From Vibrio owensii CAIM 1854 = LMG 25443 (GTDB taxonomy: Bacteria > Pseudomonadota > Gammaproteobacteria > Enterobacterales > Vibrionaceae), in NCBI RefSeq assembly GCF_000817815.1, contig NZ_JPRD01000016.1, positions 32,675-96,674 on the forward strand: DNA of 64,000 bases, written 5' to 3'. The first letter of the stretch is position 1; each line of letters begins with the position of its first letter. The notes below the pieces were generated by a model, which worked only from the letters and a program-made list of their open reading frames with translations, was not told the DNA's origin and did not search any database. Positions 31,862 through 42,378 of this stretch are shown here, in pieces. The position numbers and the translations under genes are program-made.

Positions 31862-31876
31862 GCACCAACATGGTGC
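31862..31876 (+). promoter_or_regulatory. NtrC-binding site upstream of glnA
   Basis: GCACCAACATGGTGC is a perfect GCACC-N5-GGTGC palindrome, the known NtrC enhancer motif. It is centred about 118 bp before the expected sigma-54 start site, similar to the spacing of E. coli glnA enhancers. A further half-site TGGTGC lies at about 31842. Confidence 0.82.
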
Positions 31877-31889
31877 AATCAGAGATCAT

Positions 31890-31913
31890 TTTGGTGCAAA
31901 CGTTTGCACCAAA
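31890..31913 (+). promoter_or_regulatory. 24-bp perfect palindrome: second regulator site, NtrC- or PurR-like
   Basis: Perfect palindrome centred between 31901 and 31902. Its core GTGCAAACGTTTGCAC (31894-31909) matches 12 of 16 positions of the E. coli PurR operator consensus, with the central GCAAACGTTTGC exact. The outer parts also give GGTGC and GCACC elements as used by NtrC, but in reverse order. Centred about 85 bp before the sigma-54 start site. Confidence 0.6.
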
Positions 31914-31959
31914 CTAGCATCTAAAAACTTAATTACTTGAAATTAATGGAATAATTTTT

Positions 31960-31976
31960 TTGGCACGGTTTTGGCT
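31960..31976 (+). promoter_or_regulatory. glnAp2: Sigma-54 promoter of glnA
   Basis: TTGGCACG-N4-TGGCT, against the sigma-54 consensus YTGGCACG-N4-TTGCW; GG and GC doublets are 12 bp apart as required. The NtrC sites lie upstream, and NtrC itself is encoded 3.5 kb away. Confidence 0.85.
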
Positions 31977-32089
31977 TTAGAGAAACCAGCATCGATTAAT
32001 AAAATGTCAAACAGATTAATCAATGCTGGATTTAATCAAATTTTCATAAATCGAGCTTACCGCTTTATTAACACTGGAGGTTATCCAAG

Positions 32090-33499
32090 ATGTCAGTAGA
32101 AAACGTTTTATCACTGATCCAAGAAAACGAAGTTAAGTTTGTTGACCTACGCTTCACTGATACAAAAGGTAAAGAGCAGCACATCTCTATCCCTGCTCAC
32201 CAAATCGACGCAGACTTCTTCGAAGAAGGTAAAATGTTCGATGGTTCATCAGTTGCTGGCTGGAAAGGCATTAACGAATCAGACATGGTTATGATGCCAG
32301 ACGCATCTTCTGCAGTGCTTGACCCATTCACTGAAGATGCAACGCTAAACATCCGTTGTGACATCCTTGAGCCTGCAACTATGCAAGGCTACGACCGTGA
32401 CCCTCGCTCTATCGCTAAGCGCGCTGAAGACTTCATGCGTTCTACTGGCATTGCAGACACTGTACTTATCGGTCCTGAGCCAGAGTTCTTCCTATTTGAC
32501 GACGTTAAGTTCGCGACTGACATGTCTGGTTCTTTCTTTAAGATTGACGACGTAGAAGCAGCGTGGAACACAGGTTCTGATTACGAAGAAGGTAACAAAG
32601 GCCACCGTCCAGGCGTTAAAGGTGGTTACTTCCCAGTAGCTCCAGTAGATTCATCTCAAGACATCCGCTCTGCTATGTGTCTAGTAATGGAAGAGATGGG
32701 CCTAGTTGTTGAAGCACACCACCACGAAGTAGCAACTGCGGGTCAAAACGAAATCGCAACTCGCTTCAACACGCTAACAACGAAAGCTGACGAAATCCAA
32801 ATCTACAAGTACGTTGTACATAACGTTGCTCACGCGTTTGGTAAGACGGCGACATTCATGCCTAAGCCACTAGTTGGTGACAACGGTAGCGGTATGCACG
32901 TTCACCAATCTCTAGCAAAAGACGGTGTAAACCTATTTGCTGGTGACAAGTACGGCGGCCTATCTGAAACTGCACTTTACTACATCGGCGGTATCATCAA
33001 GCACGCTCGCGCAATCAACGCATTTGCTAACCCAGCAACTAACTCGTACAAGCGTCTTGTACCAGGCTTCGAAGCACCAGTAATGCTAGCTTACTCAGCA
33101 CGTAACCGTTCTGCTTCTATCCGTATCCCAGTGGTACCAAGCCCTAAAGCGCGTCGTATCGAAGTTCGTTTCGGTGACCCAGCGGCTAACCCATACCTAT
33201 GTTTCGCAGCAATGCTAATGGCTGGTCTTGACGGTATTAAGAACAAGATCCACCCAGGCGAAGCGATGGATAAAGACCTTTACGACCTACCAGCTGAAGA
33301 AGCAGCAGAAATTCCAACAGTTGCATACTCACTGAAAGACGCACTAGATGAACTAGATGCTGACCGTGAGTTCCTAACAGCAGGCGGCGTATTCTCTGAC
33401 GACTTCATCGATTCTTACATCGGTCTTAAAGCTCAAGACGTAGAGAAAGTAAACATGACAACTCACCCACTAGAGTTCGAACTTTACTACTCTGTATAA
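32090..33499 (+). CDS. glnA: Glutamine synthetase type I
   Basis: Dodecameric ligase making glutamine from glutamate, ammonia and ATP; 469 residues. The P-loop-like ATP motif [16 protein letters not shown] lies near 262-277 and the adenylylation loop KDLYDLP places the regulatory Tyr at 398, so it is under GlnE control. GGAGG 9 nt before the ATG. Expressed from a sigma-54 promoter under NtrC. A strong terminator separates it from the DUF4124 gene and glnL-glnG. Confidence 0.98.
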   Translation: MSVENVLSLIQENEVKFVDLRFTDTKGKEQHISIPAHQIDADFFEEGKMFDGSSVAGWKGINESDMVMMPDASSAVLDPFTEDATLNIRCDILEPATMQGYDRDPRSIAKRAEDFMRSTGIADTVLIGPEPEFFLFDDVKFATDMSGSFFKIDDVEAAWNTGSDYEEGNKGHRPGVKGGYFPVAPVDSSQDIRSAMCLVMEEMGLVVEAHHHEVATAGQNEIATRFNTLTTKADEIQIYKYVVHNVAHAFGKTATFMPKPLVGDNGSGMHVHQSLAKDGVNLFAGDKYGGLSETALYYIGGIIKHARAINAFANPATNSYKRLVPGFEAPVMLAYSARNRSASIRIPVVPSPKARRIEVRFGDPAANPYLCFAAMLMAGLDGIKNKIHPGEAMDKDLYDLPAEEAAEIPTVAYSLKDALDELDADREFLTAGGVFSDDFIDSYIGLKAQDVEKVNMTTHPLEFELYYSV

Positions 33500-33541
33500 G
33501 GTCTCAACTGTGTAAAATGTAAACACAGAAACAAAATATTA

Positions 33542-33569
33542 GGCTCGCCTCGCAGGCGGGCCTTTTTTG
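33542..33569 (+). terminator. Rho-independent terminator after glnA
   Basis: GGCTCGCCT and AGGCGGGCC around CGC, followed by TTTTTTGT. Confidence 0.88.
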
Positions 33570-33695
33570 TATTCGCTCGCCCCATATGGGCGTTTAACAT
33601 GGAGGGATAACTAAAATACGCTAAAACTCTTTTTCCTTATTGGTCAAAGAGCTAAGCACTCAAACGTGAAATCATCTATCAAAAGAAGGTGAGCA

Positions 33696-34277
33696 ATGAA
33701 AGTTCAGCTTTTACCATCGCTATGCGCCTTAAGCGGCCTTTTAATGGCGTCCGCTGTCTCATCACAAGTTGCCTATACTTGGGTGGATAAAGACGGCGTT
33801 GTGCATTTTAGCGATACTCCAAACCAAGGCGCGAAAGCCATCTCTCTACCTAACCTTGAATCCAGTGCCCCAGCGCCAAGAGTGGAGAGTACCGAGTCTC
33901 TCGCCCCTCAAGCCAAAAACACATCAGAACCTCAAACTGATGAGAAACCAAAAGCAGACAAGCCTCTTCCGCTCTCGTTATCCATGCTGACACCGCAGCA
34001 TGACGAAACCATTCGCAGCAACCCTGGCTCCATCAATATCCAACTCGAAGCCAACCGCAAGCTAGGCATTGGTGAACAATTGCAACTCTTCCTTGATGGC
34101 AAGCCATATGGGGCACCACAAAGCCGGTTAACTTGGCAATTGAATAACATCGACCGTGGAACTCACACCCTTGCGGTACAAGCTAAAAGAAGCGGCAAGC
34201 TTATTGCATCTACTAGCCCTATAACGGTGCATTTACATAGAGCGAGTATCAAGCCGACCGTTAAAGGGGCAAAGTAG
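33696..34277 (+). CDS. DUF4124 domain-containing exported protein
   Basis: A 193-residue protein with a signal peptide (about 1-23), then a DUF4124 domain (YTWVDKDGVVHFSDTPNQGA, near 27-46). A Pro/Lys/Glu-rich linker follows, and then a beta-sandwich-like C-terminal part (about 100-180, INIQLEANRKLGIGEQLQLF). Likely periplasmic. It sits between glnA and glnL-glnG, as in other vibrios, yet its part in nitrogen control is unknown. AAGGTGAG lies before the ATG. Confidence 0.82.
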   Translation: MKVQLLPSLCALSGLLMASAVSSQVAYTWVDKDGVVHFSDTPNQGAKAISLPNLESSAPAPRVESTESLAPQAKNTSEPQTDEKPKADKPLPLSLSMLTPQHDETIRSNPGSINIQLEANRKLGIGEQLQLFLDGKPYGAPQSRLTWQLNNIDRGTHTLAVQAKRSGKLIASTSPITVHLHRASIKPTVKGAK

Positions 34278-34358
34278 AATATTAAGTGAGAAAAACCGCA
34301 CTCTAACGGCGCTTTTTACTTTTTCTTCTAAGGTTTATTCGCCATACTTACGTTCTAT

Positions 34359-34375
34359 TGCACCAATATAGTGCA
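34359..34375 (+). promoter_or_regulatory. NtrC-binding site upstream of glnL-glnG
   Basis: TGCACCAATATAGTGCA fits the NtrC palindrome with one altered arm base. It lies 33 bp before the glnL start codon, overlapping or just next to the likely promoter, which fits NtrC autorepression of glnLG. Confidence 0.75.
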
Positions 34376-34407
34376 GCGCACAATCACAACGCAAACAAGG
34401 ACGTAAT

Positions 34408-35454
34408 GTGGATACTAGTCTCTCCAGTGCCATTCTCAATAACATGGTGACAGCGACGCTAATTCTTGATGATGGATTAGCCGTGCGCTACGCCAACCCA
34501 GCGGCTGAACTCTTGTTCTCGCAAAGTGCTAAGCGCATTGTTGAGCAGTCGTTGTCTCAGTTGATTCAGCATGCATCATTGGATCTTGCGCTGCTCACTC
34601 AGCCATTGCAGAGTGGACAAAGCATCACAGACAGTGACGTAACCTTTGTCGTCGATGGCAGACCTTTGATGCTAGAAGTGACAGTCAGCCCTATCACATG
34701 GCAGAAACAGTTAATGCTGCTGGTTGAAATGCGTAAGATTGACCAACAACGCCGACTCACTCAAGAGCTTAATCAACATGCCCAACAGCAGGCGGCGAAG
34801 CTTTTGGTGCGTGGTTTGGCGCATGAAATCAAAAACCCACTTGGCGGTTTACGCGGCGCAGCACAGTTACTGGAGAAAATGCTGCCCGATCCTTCTTTGA
34901 CGGAATACACCCACATCATTATTGAACAAGCCGACCGCTTGAGAGCATTAGTCGATCGCTTGCTAGGACCTCAAAAACCGGGCAAAAAGACCCAAGAGAA
35001 CCTACACCAAGTGCTTGAAAAAGTGCGTCAATTGGTTGAGTTAGAGTCTCAGCATTCGGTTGTGATTGAGCGCGATTACGACCCGAGCTTGCCAGAGATT
35101 TTGATGGATGCTGACCAAATCGAGCAGGCGATGCTCAACATTGTTAGCAATGCGGCGCAAATCCTCTCTCACCAAGAGCATGGCAAAATAACCATACGCA
35201 CCAGAACGGTGCATCAAGCCAATATTCATGGTCAGCGTTGCAAACTCGCGGCGCGCGTTGAGATCACCGACAACGGTCCGGGTATCCCGCCAGAACTACA
35301 AGACACGCTTTTCTATCCGATGGTCAGTGGCCGTGAGGGCGGAACAGGACTTGGCTTGTCTATTTCACAAAATTTGATCGACCAGCACAACGGCAAGATT
35401 GATGTCGAAAGCTGGCCGGGTCACACCACTTTTACAATTTATTTGCCAATCTGA
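34408..35454 (+). CDS. glnL: Nitrogen sensor histidine kinase/phosphatase NtrB
   Basis: Cytoplasmic two-component sensor that phosphorylates or dephosphorylates NtrC according to PII (GlnB); 348 residues. PAS domain at about 8-110, H-box with phospho-His139 ([13 protein letters not shown]), N-box ([11 protein letters not shown]) and G-boxes ([17 protein letters not shown]). The start is GTG with AAGGA 6 nt upstream; an ATG two bases before it is in another frame. Cotranscribed with glnG. Confidence 0.97.
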   Translation: MDTSLSSAILNNMVTATLILDDGLAVRYANPAAELLFSQSAKRIVEQSLSQLIQHASLDLALLTQPLQSGQSITDSDVTFVVDGRPLMLEVTVSPITWQKQLMLLVEMRKIDQQRRLTQELNQHAQQQAAKLLVRGLAHEIKNPLGGLRGAAQLLEKMLPDPSLTEYTHIIIEQADRLRALVDRLLGPQKPGKKTQENLHQVLEKVRQLVELESQHSVVIERDYDPSLPEILMDADQIEQAMLNIVSNAAQILSHQEHGKITIRTRTVHQANIHGQRCKLAARVEITDNGPGIPPELQDTLFYPMVSGREGGTGLGLSISQNLIDQHNGKIDVESWPGHTTFTIYLPI

Positions 35455-35514
35455 CTTGATTAAATGGCTTTTCGATTCGTCAGTTTTTAGGCTTTTGCTG
35501 CAAGGATTTATTAC

Positions 35515-36918
35515 ATGAGTAAAGGATATGTTTGGGTCGTCGATGACGACAGTTCGATTCGCTGGGTAATGGAGAAAACCCTCTCCTCTGCCAACATAAA
35601 ATGCGAAACCTATGCGGACGGAGAAAGCGTGTTAATGGCGCTAGAGCGTGAAGTACCAGACGTTTTGGTCTCCGACATTCGCATGCCCGGTATCGATGGC
35701 TTGGAGCTACTAAAGCAAGTTCAGCGTGACTACCCTGACCTTCCCGTGATCATCATGACCGCGCATTCCGATTTGGATGCGGCGGTGAACGCTTACCAAA
35801 AGGGCGCTTTCGAATACCTGCCAAAGCCATTTGATATTGACGAGACTCTAACGCTTGTCGAGCGTGCGATAGCCCATAGCCAAGAGAACAAGCGCGAGCA
35901 GCTTCTACCAGATGATATTCCAACCGACACGCCTGAAATTATCGGTGAAGCCCCTGCGATGCAGGAAGTGTTTCGCGCCATCGGTCGTTTATCGCGTTCT
36001 TCGATTTCCGTTCTGATCAACGGTGAGTCCGGTACTGGTAAAGAGCTGGTTGCTCATGCCCTACACCGCCACAGCCCGCGCGCCAACAAACCTTTTATTG
36101 CCCTCAATATGGCCGCGATCCCAAAAGATTTGATTGAATCGGAGTTGTTTGGCCACGAGAAAGGCGCGTTTACTGGTGCGAATAGCGTCCGCCAAGGTCG
36201 TTTTGAGCAAGCCAATGGCGGCACCTTGTTTTTGGATGAAATCGGTGACATGCCACTGGATATCCAAACGCGTTTGTTACGTGTTTTGGCGGACGGTCAG
36301 TTCTATCGAGTCGGCGGCCACTCACCAATTCGCGTGGATGTTCGCATCGTGGCGGCTACCCACCAAAACTTAGAGAAACTGGTTCATGAAGGCGATTTCC
36401 GTGAGGATTTATTCCACCGTTTAAACGTCATTCGTGTGCAAATTCCAGCGCTTAGAGAACGTAAACAAGACATCGAAAAGCTGACGCAGCACTTCTTGGT
36501 TCGCGCTGCTGATGAACTTGGTGTCGAAACCAAAACACTGCACCCTTCTTCGGTCGAAATTCTTAACCGTCTCGATTGGCCGGGTAACGTACGTCAGTTA
36601 GAAAACATCTGTCGTTGGCTGACTGTGATGGCAAGCGGTAGCGAAGTCTTGCCAAGTGACTTGCCTGCAGAGCTGCTGGAAGAGAAGAAAATCGTCACCG
36701 AAGCCACCAGCGGCAGTTGGCAAGAACAATTAGCGGATTGGGCTCGCCATGCGCTAGAAGCTGGGGATAAAGAACTGCTTTCCTACGCTTTGCCAGAATT
36801 TGAACGCATTTTATTGGAAGCGGCGTTAGAACACACTAAAGGTCACAAGCAAGATGCCGCTAAAGTACTTGGATGGGGACGCAATACCCTAACCCGGAAA
36901 TTAAAAGAATTGTACTGA
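35515..36918 (+). CDS. glnG: Nitrogen response regulator NtrC
   Basis: Sigma-54 enhancer-binding activator of nitrogen-starvation genes, 467 residues. Receiver domain with Asp54 (VSDIRMPG) and Lys104, AAA+ domain with Walker A at 170-176 (GESGTGK) and the sigma-54 contact loop GAFTGA at 217-222, and a Fis-type helix-turn-helix at the end (KQDAAKVLGWGRNTLTRKL). It lies 60 bp after glnL. Likely targets in the window are glnA and glnL. Confidence 0.98.
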   Translation: MSKGYVWVVDDDSSIRWVMEKTLSSANIKCETYADGESVLMALEREVPDVLVSDIRMPGIDGLELLKQVQRDYPDLPVIIMTAHSDLDAAVNAYQKGAFEYLPKPFDIDETLTLVERAIAHSQENKREQLLPDDIPTDTPEIIGEAPAMQEVFRAIGRLSRSSISVLINGESGTGKELVAHALHRHSPRANKPFIALNMAAIPKDLIESELFGHEKGAFTGANSVRQGRFEQANGGTLFLDEIGDMPLDIQTRLLRVLADGQFYRVGGHSPIRVDVRIVAATHQNLEKLVHEGDFREDLFHRLNVIRVQIPALRERKQDIEKLTQHFLVRAADELGVETKTLHPSSVEILNRLDWPGNVRQLENICRWLTVMASGSEVLPSDLPAELLEEKKIVTEATSGSWQEQLADWARHALEAGDKELLSYALPEFERILLEAALEHTKGHKQDAAKVLGWGRNTLTRKLKELY

Positions 36919-37030
36919 TCTCGAACGGTTACGAGTTTGACAAATGGTTATCAAGCGCACACTTTTTCGCTCGCTTGGTAACCTAAGTGTCAGTACAATT
37001 ATGGTACGACACCCCTTATGTGACTAGGCA

Positions 37031-39577
37031 ATGTCAAACGCGACAACTCAAATTACACTACGCACTGCTGTTCTCATCCCATTTGTGATGATTTTTTTGC
37101 TGGCTATCGGTGTGATTGTCTACGTCCAAAAACAGAGCTACGAAGAAGTCGTCACCGACATCAGTGACAAACAGCTTTCTGTCCTCACAGAGAGTGTTCA
37201 CGACCACCTTAATGACTACCTGCGCAAGCCTTTCACTACCGTTAATGCTCTAGGGCATAACGTCAGTTATCACAACCTTTACCACCCAAACGACACCAAA
37301 GACGTTCAAGCTTATCTGCTTAGTGCCTTCAAAGACTTGTACCACTCGATGCCACAACTGGATGTGATTGCCTTTGGCTCAGAAACGGGGGACTTTACCG
37401 GCTTTCGACGTGAGTCAGCTGACGCCTATACCCTAATGGTGCAAGACCACCGAACCGATGGCAACTTAGTGATTTACGGCAGTGAAGAAATCAGTGACGA
37501 TATTCGCACGGTTATTGCGTCGTATGACCCTCGCACTCGCCCTTGGTATCAGCCTGTTGCTCAAGATAAAAAGCCACATTGGTCACCAATTTACGCCAAT
37601 GCAGACGAGCGCCAAGACATTACCCTATCTGCCATGACTCCGGTATTTGAGCAGGGTAAATTTGCTGGTGTGTTAGTAACCGATGTGCGCATTAATACCT
37701 TCAACCAGTTTCTACAAGAACTCAAACAAGAGACCAACGCCTCTGTTTACATCATGGACCAAGCACATCGCTTAGTCGCTCATTCAGGGCAAGGCAGCGT
37801 GATCTCATGGGGAACAAAGTTTTCAGACAAAGGACAGCGCCTGTTAGCAGAAGAAAGCATCGACCCGATTATTCAAATGAGCGCTGCACGTGTAAGTGGA
37901 CAATCACTCACTTACAGCGACCAACCCTACACATTCGAATTCGATTTTAATGGCCAACGTACCTTTAGCCGCATCACACCGTACTACGATGCCAATGGCT
38001 TAACTTGGTTTATTGGCACTTCAATCTCAGAAACAGAGCTACTCGGTACGCTTCCAAAAAGCCAACAAAAAAGTTGGATAGTCGGCTTTTTAGTCAGCTT
38101 ATTTGGCATCGTTATTAGCATGCTGATATTCAATCGGGTTACTCGCCCGATCAATGCCACTGCAACCGCCGCACAGCATTTAGCCAAAGGGGATTGGGAT
38201 AGCACCATGCCTAAGCCGGGCTACGTGTACGAAACCACCGTCCTGGTACAAGCCTTTAATGAAATGAAGGGAAATCTAAAAGCCTCATTTAAAGCGCTAC
38301 GTGAACAGCTTGAATTTGATTCTCTTACCCGCTTATACAGTCGCCAAGGTTTGATAGAAGTGAGCGAAACGTTGACTCACTCGGGCCAAGGTAGTTTGTA
38401 TCTTATTGGGATCAACAAATTTAGGGATATCAACGACAGTATCGGCCATCACAACGGCGATCAGTTGCTAATTCATATTGCAGAGCGACTCAAACAGCAA
38501 CTTCATGACGAAGCGACACTCGCTCGAATTGGTGGTGATGAATTTGCGGTATTCATGCCAACGACACACTCAGATGAAGACATCAGTTTAATGGAGCGAC
38601 GCTTACAACAGCTGCTGGCAGCCCCATTCATGCTTGATGGTGAAACAGTGGTCATCAAGATTTCTGTTGGTGTCGTTCGCACACAACCAGAGCAAACCAT
38701 GTCGCTATGGTTGCGTAACGCCAGTATTGCGCTCAGCTATGCCAAACAGGATTCCCGTACCAGCGTTTGCCATTACAGTCCTGAGATGGCGAGTGCTTCT
38801 AAGTTCAGAACTCAGATGCTGGCGAAGATCCAGACGGGTATTGATAACCGAGAGTTTGTGCCTTTCTATCAGCCGATCATTGACCTCGCGACGGGCAATA
38901 TATGCGGAGCAGAAGCTTTGGCACGCTGGCACAGTGAGTCTGGCATGATTTCACCACTCGACTTCATCCCTATCGCAGAAGAAAGCGGCATGATCAAAAC
39001 CATTGGTCAGCAAATCCTTTTCCAAGCTTGTAGTGACACTCGTAAAGCCATCGACAGTAAACAATGGCCGCAAGACTTCCAACTGCACGTGAATGTGTCA
39101 GTTCATCAGCTGTCGAGCCCTAACTTCGTCGAGTCCGTTGCGAAAGTTCTGCACACAACTGGCCTTTCAGCAAACAACGTGACGTTAGAGATTACCGAGT
39201 CGCGCATCATCGACAGCGCACCAACAACGTTGGATAACCTTCTCAAACTAAGAGAGATGGGACTGGGTATTGCGATTGATGACTTCGGCACAGGTTACTC
39301 GTCATTAGCTTACTTACATGCGTTGCCGTTTACCTGCTTGAAGATAGATCGCACCTTCATTAATCGCCTTACCAAAGAGAACCTCGACAGCTCTGTGGTT
39401 GCGGCGATCATCAACATTACCAAGGGCATGAAGACTAACGTTGTGGCAGAAGGGGTAGAAACCGCTGCGCAAGCACAATTGCTCAGCTCGCTTGGATGCA
39501 ATCAAGTGCAAGGCTTCTATTACAGCCGTCCTATGCCGATGGAAGAGTGGCCAACACATTTGGTTAACATGAAGTAG
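37031..39577 (+). CDS. Membrane dCACHE-HAMP-GGDEF-EAL c-di-GMP protein
   Basis: An 848-residue inner-membrane protein. Membrane segment at about 13-28, periplasmic double-CACHE sensor at about 35-340, second membrane segment near 348-367, HAMP at about 368-420. The GGDEF domain has intact GGDEF at 501-505, and the EAL domain intact EAL at 628-630 with ITES, DDFGTGYSS, KIDRTF and VVAEGVE motifs. So both cyclase and phosphodiesterase sites look intact; net activity cannot be told. There is no RxxD inhibitory site just before GGDEF. Stands alone 112 bp after glnG; its ligand is unknown. Confidence 0.92.
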   Translation: MSNATTQITLRTAVLIPFVMIFLLAIGVIVYVQKQSYEEVVTDISDKQLSVLTESVHDHLNDYLRKPFTTVNALGHNVSYHNLYHPNDTKDVQAYLLSAFKDLYHSMPQLDVIAFGSETGDFTGFRRESADAYTLMVQDHRTDGNLVIYGSEEISDDIRTVIASYDPRTRPWYQPVAQDKKPHWSPIYANADERQDITLSAMTPVFEQGKFAGVLVTDVRINTFNQFLQELKQETNASVYIMDQAHRLVAHSGQGSVISWGTKFSDKGQRLLAEESIDPIIQMSAARVSGQSLTYSDQPYTFEFDFNGQRTFSRITPYYDANGLTWFIGTSISETELLGTLPKSQQKSWIVGFLVSLFGIVISMLIFNRVTRPINATATAAQHLAKGDWDSTMPKPGYVYETTVLVQAFNEMKGNLKASFKALREQLEFDSLTRLYSRQGLIEVSETLTHSGQGSLYLIGINKFRDINDSIGHHNGDQLLIHIAERLKQQLHDEATLARIGGDEFAVFMPTTHSDEDISLMERRLQQLLAAPFMLDGETVVIKISVGVVRTQPEQTMSLWLRNASIALSYAKQDSRTSVCHYSPEMASASKFRTQMLAKIQTGIDNREFVPFYQPIIDLATGNICGAEALARWHSESGMISPLDFIPIAEESGMIKTIGQQILFQACSDTRKAIDSKQWPQDFQLHVNVSVHQLSSPNFVESVAKVLHTTGLSANNVTLEITESRIIDSAPTTLDNLLKLREMGLGIAIDDFGTGYSSLAYLHALPFTCLKIDRTFINRLTKENLDSSVVAAIINITKGMKTNVVAEGVETAAQAQLLSSLGCNQVQGFYYSRPMPMEEWPTHLVNMK

Positions 39578-39728
39578 AAAACAACGGAAATCGTTGAATT
39601 CCTAGTCATCCTCTACTGACAATCTACCTAACTGTTATTTATACTTAACTGCAAATCTTCCCCATGTATTGTCATTGATAATGTTTGGGCTGAGTTCCTG
39701 TTCACAACAAACAACCCGGATCGACATA

Positions 39729-40733
39729 ATGATAACTAAGAATCTTCCCCTAACTGATTTGCACCGTCACCTTGACGGTAACATTCGTACTAAGACTATT
39801 CTTGAGCTTGGTCAGCAATTTGGTATTGCTCTACCTGCTTACGATATCGAATCGCTAACACCACACGTTCAAATTGTTGAAGCTGAGCCATCTCTTGTAG
39901 CCTTCCTTTCTAAGCTTGATTGGGGTGTGGCGGTACTGGGCGATCTAGACTCATGTCGCCGCGTTGCTTACGAAAACGTAGAAGACGCACTGAACGCGCA
40001 AATCGACTACGCCGAACTTCGCTTCTCACCTTACTACATGGCAATGAAACATAAACTGCCAGTGGCAGGCGTTGTGGAAGCCGTGGTTGATGGCGTGCAA
40101 GCGGGTATGCGCGACTTCGGTATCAAGGCAAACCTAATCGGTATCATGAGCCGTACTTTCGGTACTGATGCTTGTCAGCAAGAGCTAGATGCAATCCTTA
40201 GCCAAAAAGACCACATGGTCGCTGTTGACCTAGCTGGTGATGAGCTTGGCCAACCGGGTGATCGTTTTGTTTCTCACTTCAAGCAAGTGCGCGACGCAGG
40301 TCTGAATGTGACCGTCCACGCTGGTGAAGCGGCGGGTGCAGAAAGCATGTGGCAAGCGATCCAAGAACTTGGTGCAACACGTATCGGTCACGGCGTGAAA
40401 GCAATTCACGACCCTAAACTGATGGACTACCTTGCAGAAAATCGCATTGGTATTGAGTCGTGTCTAACGTCTAACTTCCAAACTAGCACGGTTGAGTCAT
40501 TGGCAAACCACCCACTGAAACAGTTCCTAGATCACGGTGTACTTGCGTGTCTAAACACAGACGATCCAGCTGTGGAAGGTATTGAACTGCCTTATGAATA
40601 CGAAGTAGCTGCACCAGCAGCAGGGCTGACTCAAGAACAGATTCGCCAAGCACAAATCAACGGCCTAGACATCGCTTTCCTATCAGACGCAGAAAAAACT
40701 GAGCTGAAAGAAAAAGTGAAAGATCGCGTTTAA
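39729..40733 (+). CDS. add: Adenosine deaminase
   Basis: Hydrolyses adenosine to inosine in purine salvage; 334 residues from this ATG, with zinc ligands and catalytic residues at His12, His14 (LHRHLDG), His197, Glu200 (HAGEAAG), His221, Asp278 and Asp279 (NTDDPAV), the standard numbering. An in-frame ATG 20 codons upstream would add an atypical extension. Ends in a terminator shared with hemN. Confidence 0.97.
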   Translation: MITKNLPLTDLHRHLDGNIRTKTILELGQQFGIALPAYDIESLTPHVQIVEAEPSLVAFLSKLDWGVAVLGDLDSCRRVAYENVEDALNAQIDYAELRFSPYYMAMKHKLPVAGVVEAVVDGVQAGMRDFGIKANLIGIMSRTFGTDACQQELDAILSQKDHMVAVDLAGDELGQPGDRFVSHFKQVRDAGLNVTVHAGEAAGAESMWQAIQELGATRIGHGVKAIHDPKLMDYLAENRIGIESCLTSNFQTSTVESLANHPLKQFLDHGVLACLNTDDPAVEGIELPYEYEVAAPAAGLTQEQIRQAQINGLDIAFLSDAEKTELKEKVKDRV

Positions 40734-40750
40734 TTGCCACGAAAGACATA

Positions 40751-40779
40751 AAAAATGCCAGCATCTGCTGGCATTTTTT
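40751..40779. terminator. Bidirectional terminator between add and hemN
   Basis: AAAAATGCCAGC and GCTGGCATTTTTT around ATCT, with A-run and T-run on the two sides, between two converging genes. Confidence 0.9.
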
Positions 40780-40801
40780 GCATTCGAAATCTAATGAAAG
40801 A

Positions 40802-42193
40802 TTAGATAACGCGAGAAAACTGCTGCTGACGCGCTTTCGCTCGTAGGTACTTATCGAAACACATACAGATGTTGCGAATAAGAAGGCGGCCACGCAGGGT
40901 AACGCGAATTTCGCTGTCATCCACTTCTACCAACTGATCATTGATGAAGGTTTGCAGTAGACCTAAGTCTTCTTTGAAGTATTGATCGAACTTCACGCCG
41001 AACTCAGACTCAATCGCTGTCTTATCCAGCTTGAAGTTGCAGATAAGCTGTTTGATCACTTCACGACGCAACAAATCATCCGCATCCAGTGATACGCCTT
41101 TCCACAATGCATGGCGAGATTCATTCACTTGTGCGTAGTATTTCTTCAACTCTTTTTGGTTTTGTGCGTACGCATCACCAATCATTGAAATCGCAGAAAC
41201 GCCAAAGCCTACCAAGTCACATTCACCTTGCGTCGTGTAGCCTTGGAAGTTGCGATGCAAAATACCTTCACGCTGAGCCACAGCAAGCTCATCATCTGGC
41301 ATTGCAAAGTGGTCCATGCCGATGAACTGGTAACCAGCGCCTGTTAGCGTTGCGATGGTGTCTTGCAGAATAGCCATCTTCTCTTCCGCTTTTGGCAAAT
41401 CGTCGTCTTTAATCTTACGCTGCGCAGCGAACAATTGCGGCATGTGTGCGTAGTTAAACACAGACAAACGACCCGGTTGCATTGCTAGCACTTGCTCTAA
41501 TGTTTTCGCAAAAGACGCCTTAGTTTGTTTCGGCAAGCCGTAAATCAAATCAAGGTTAGTCGAGCGGAAGCCAAGCTCCTTCGCACGAGCTACCATGGCA
41601 AAGATAAATTCTTCATCTTGCTCACGGTTCACAAGCTGCTGAACTTCTTTGTTGAAGTCCTGCACACCAATGCTCAGACGGTTGAAGCCTTCACCACGAA
41701 GGTGATCCAGCATGGTTAGCTCAATTTCACGAGGGTCAACTTCAATACTGATTTCCGCATCCGCACTAAAGGTGAACTCTTGGCGTAGCAAGTCCATCAC
41801 ACGTGTGATTTGTTTTTCAGATAGGAAAGTTGGTGTACCACCACCAAAATGCAATTGAGTCACAGTGCGCTCACCCAATAACGAAGCGCGTTGGCGAATC
41901 TCGTGCTCAAGCACATCTAGGTATTCGTCTGCTTTGTGCGAATGGCGAGTAATGACTTTATTACAGCCACAGTAGTAGCAAAGCTTATGACAGAACGGAA
42001 TGTGAACGTACAGAGATAGCGGGCGTTCTGGGTAATGAGTGCATGCCATATCGTAGTCCGAGATGGTAAACGCTTCATGAAATTCCAGCGCAGTCGGGTA
42101 CGACGTGTAGCGCGGACCAGAGTAGTTGTACTTATCCAACACCGCTTGATCCCAGACGATTTGCTGTTTCGATTCAGTATGTTGATTCGACAT
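40802..42193 (-). CDS. hemN: Oxygen-independent coproporphyrinogen III dehydrogenase HemN
   Basis: Radical-SAM enzyme of anaerobic heme synthesis, 463 residues. The 4Fe-4S cluster motif is Cys68, Cys72, Cys75 (CHKLCYYC), with the extra Cys77 typical of HemN, then GGGTPTFLS near 115. The C-terminal HemN domain is complete. Followed the DUF2489 and yihI genes on the same strand after 185 bp; the neighbouring yihI is also its neighbour in E. coli. Confidence 0.97.
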   Translation of the reverse strand: MSNQHTESKQQIVWDQAVLDKYNYSGPRYTSYPTALEFHEAFTISDYDMACTHYPERPLSLYVHIPFCHKLCYYCGCNKVITRHSHKADEYLDVLEHEIRQRASLLGERTVTQLHFGGGTPTFLSEKQITRVMDLLRQEFTFSADAEISIEVDPREIELTMLDHLRGEGFNRLSIGVQDFNKEVQQLVNREQDEEFIFAMVARAKELGFRSTNLDLIYGLPKQTKASFAKTLEQVLAMQPGRLSVFNYAHMPQLFAAQRKIKDDDLPKAEEKMAILQDTIATLTGAGYQFIGMDHFAMPDDELAVAQREGILHRNFQGYTTQGECDLVGFGVSAISMIGDAYAQNQKELKKYYAQVNESRHALWKGVSLDADDLLRREVIKQLICNFKLDKTAIESEFGVKFDQYFKEDLGLLQTFINDQLVEVDDSEIRVTLRGRLLIRNICMCFDKYLRAKARQQQFSRVI

Positions 42194-42378
42194 GGTGGTA
42201 CTTTCCGTTAAATGCTAGGGAGACGTATATCGCCACCCGATATTCAGAAACCGCTATTTTGCCATACGACGATGGCAACTACGGTAGCCGTTGGCGGCTT
42301 TTTAAGTATAAAACCAAAGAAGTGCTAGCGTGATCACGATACCCCCAATGGTGATAAGGAAACCATCAGGGGTACGAA

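Noticed and set aside
34289..34323. Terminator after the DUF4124 gene
   Set aside because: AAAACCG and CGGCGCTTTTT give only a 3-bp GC stem with mismatches; too weak to annotate.
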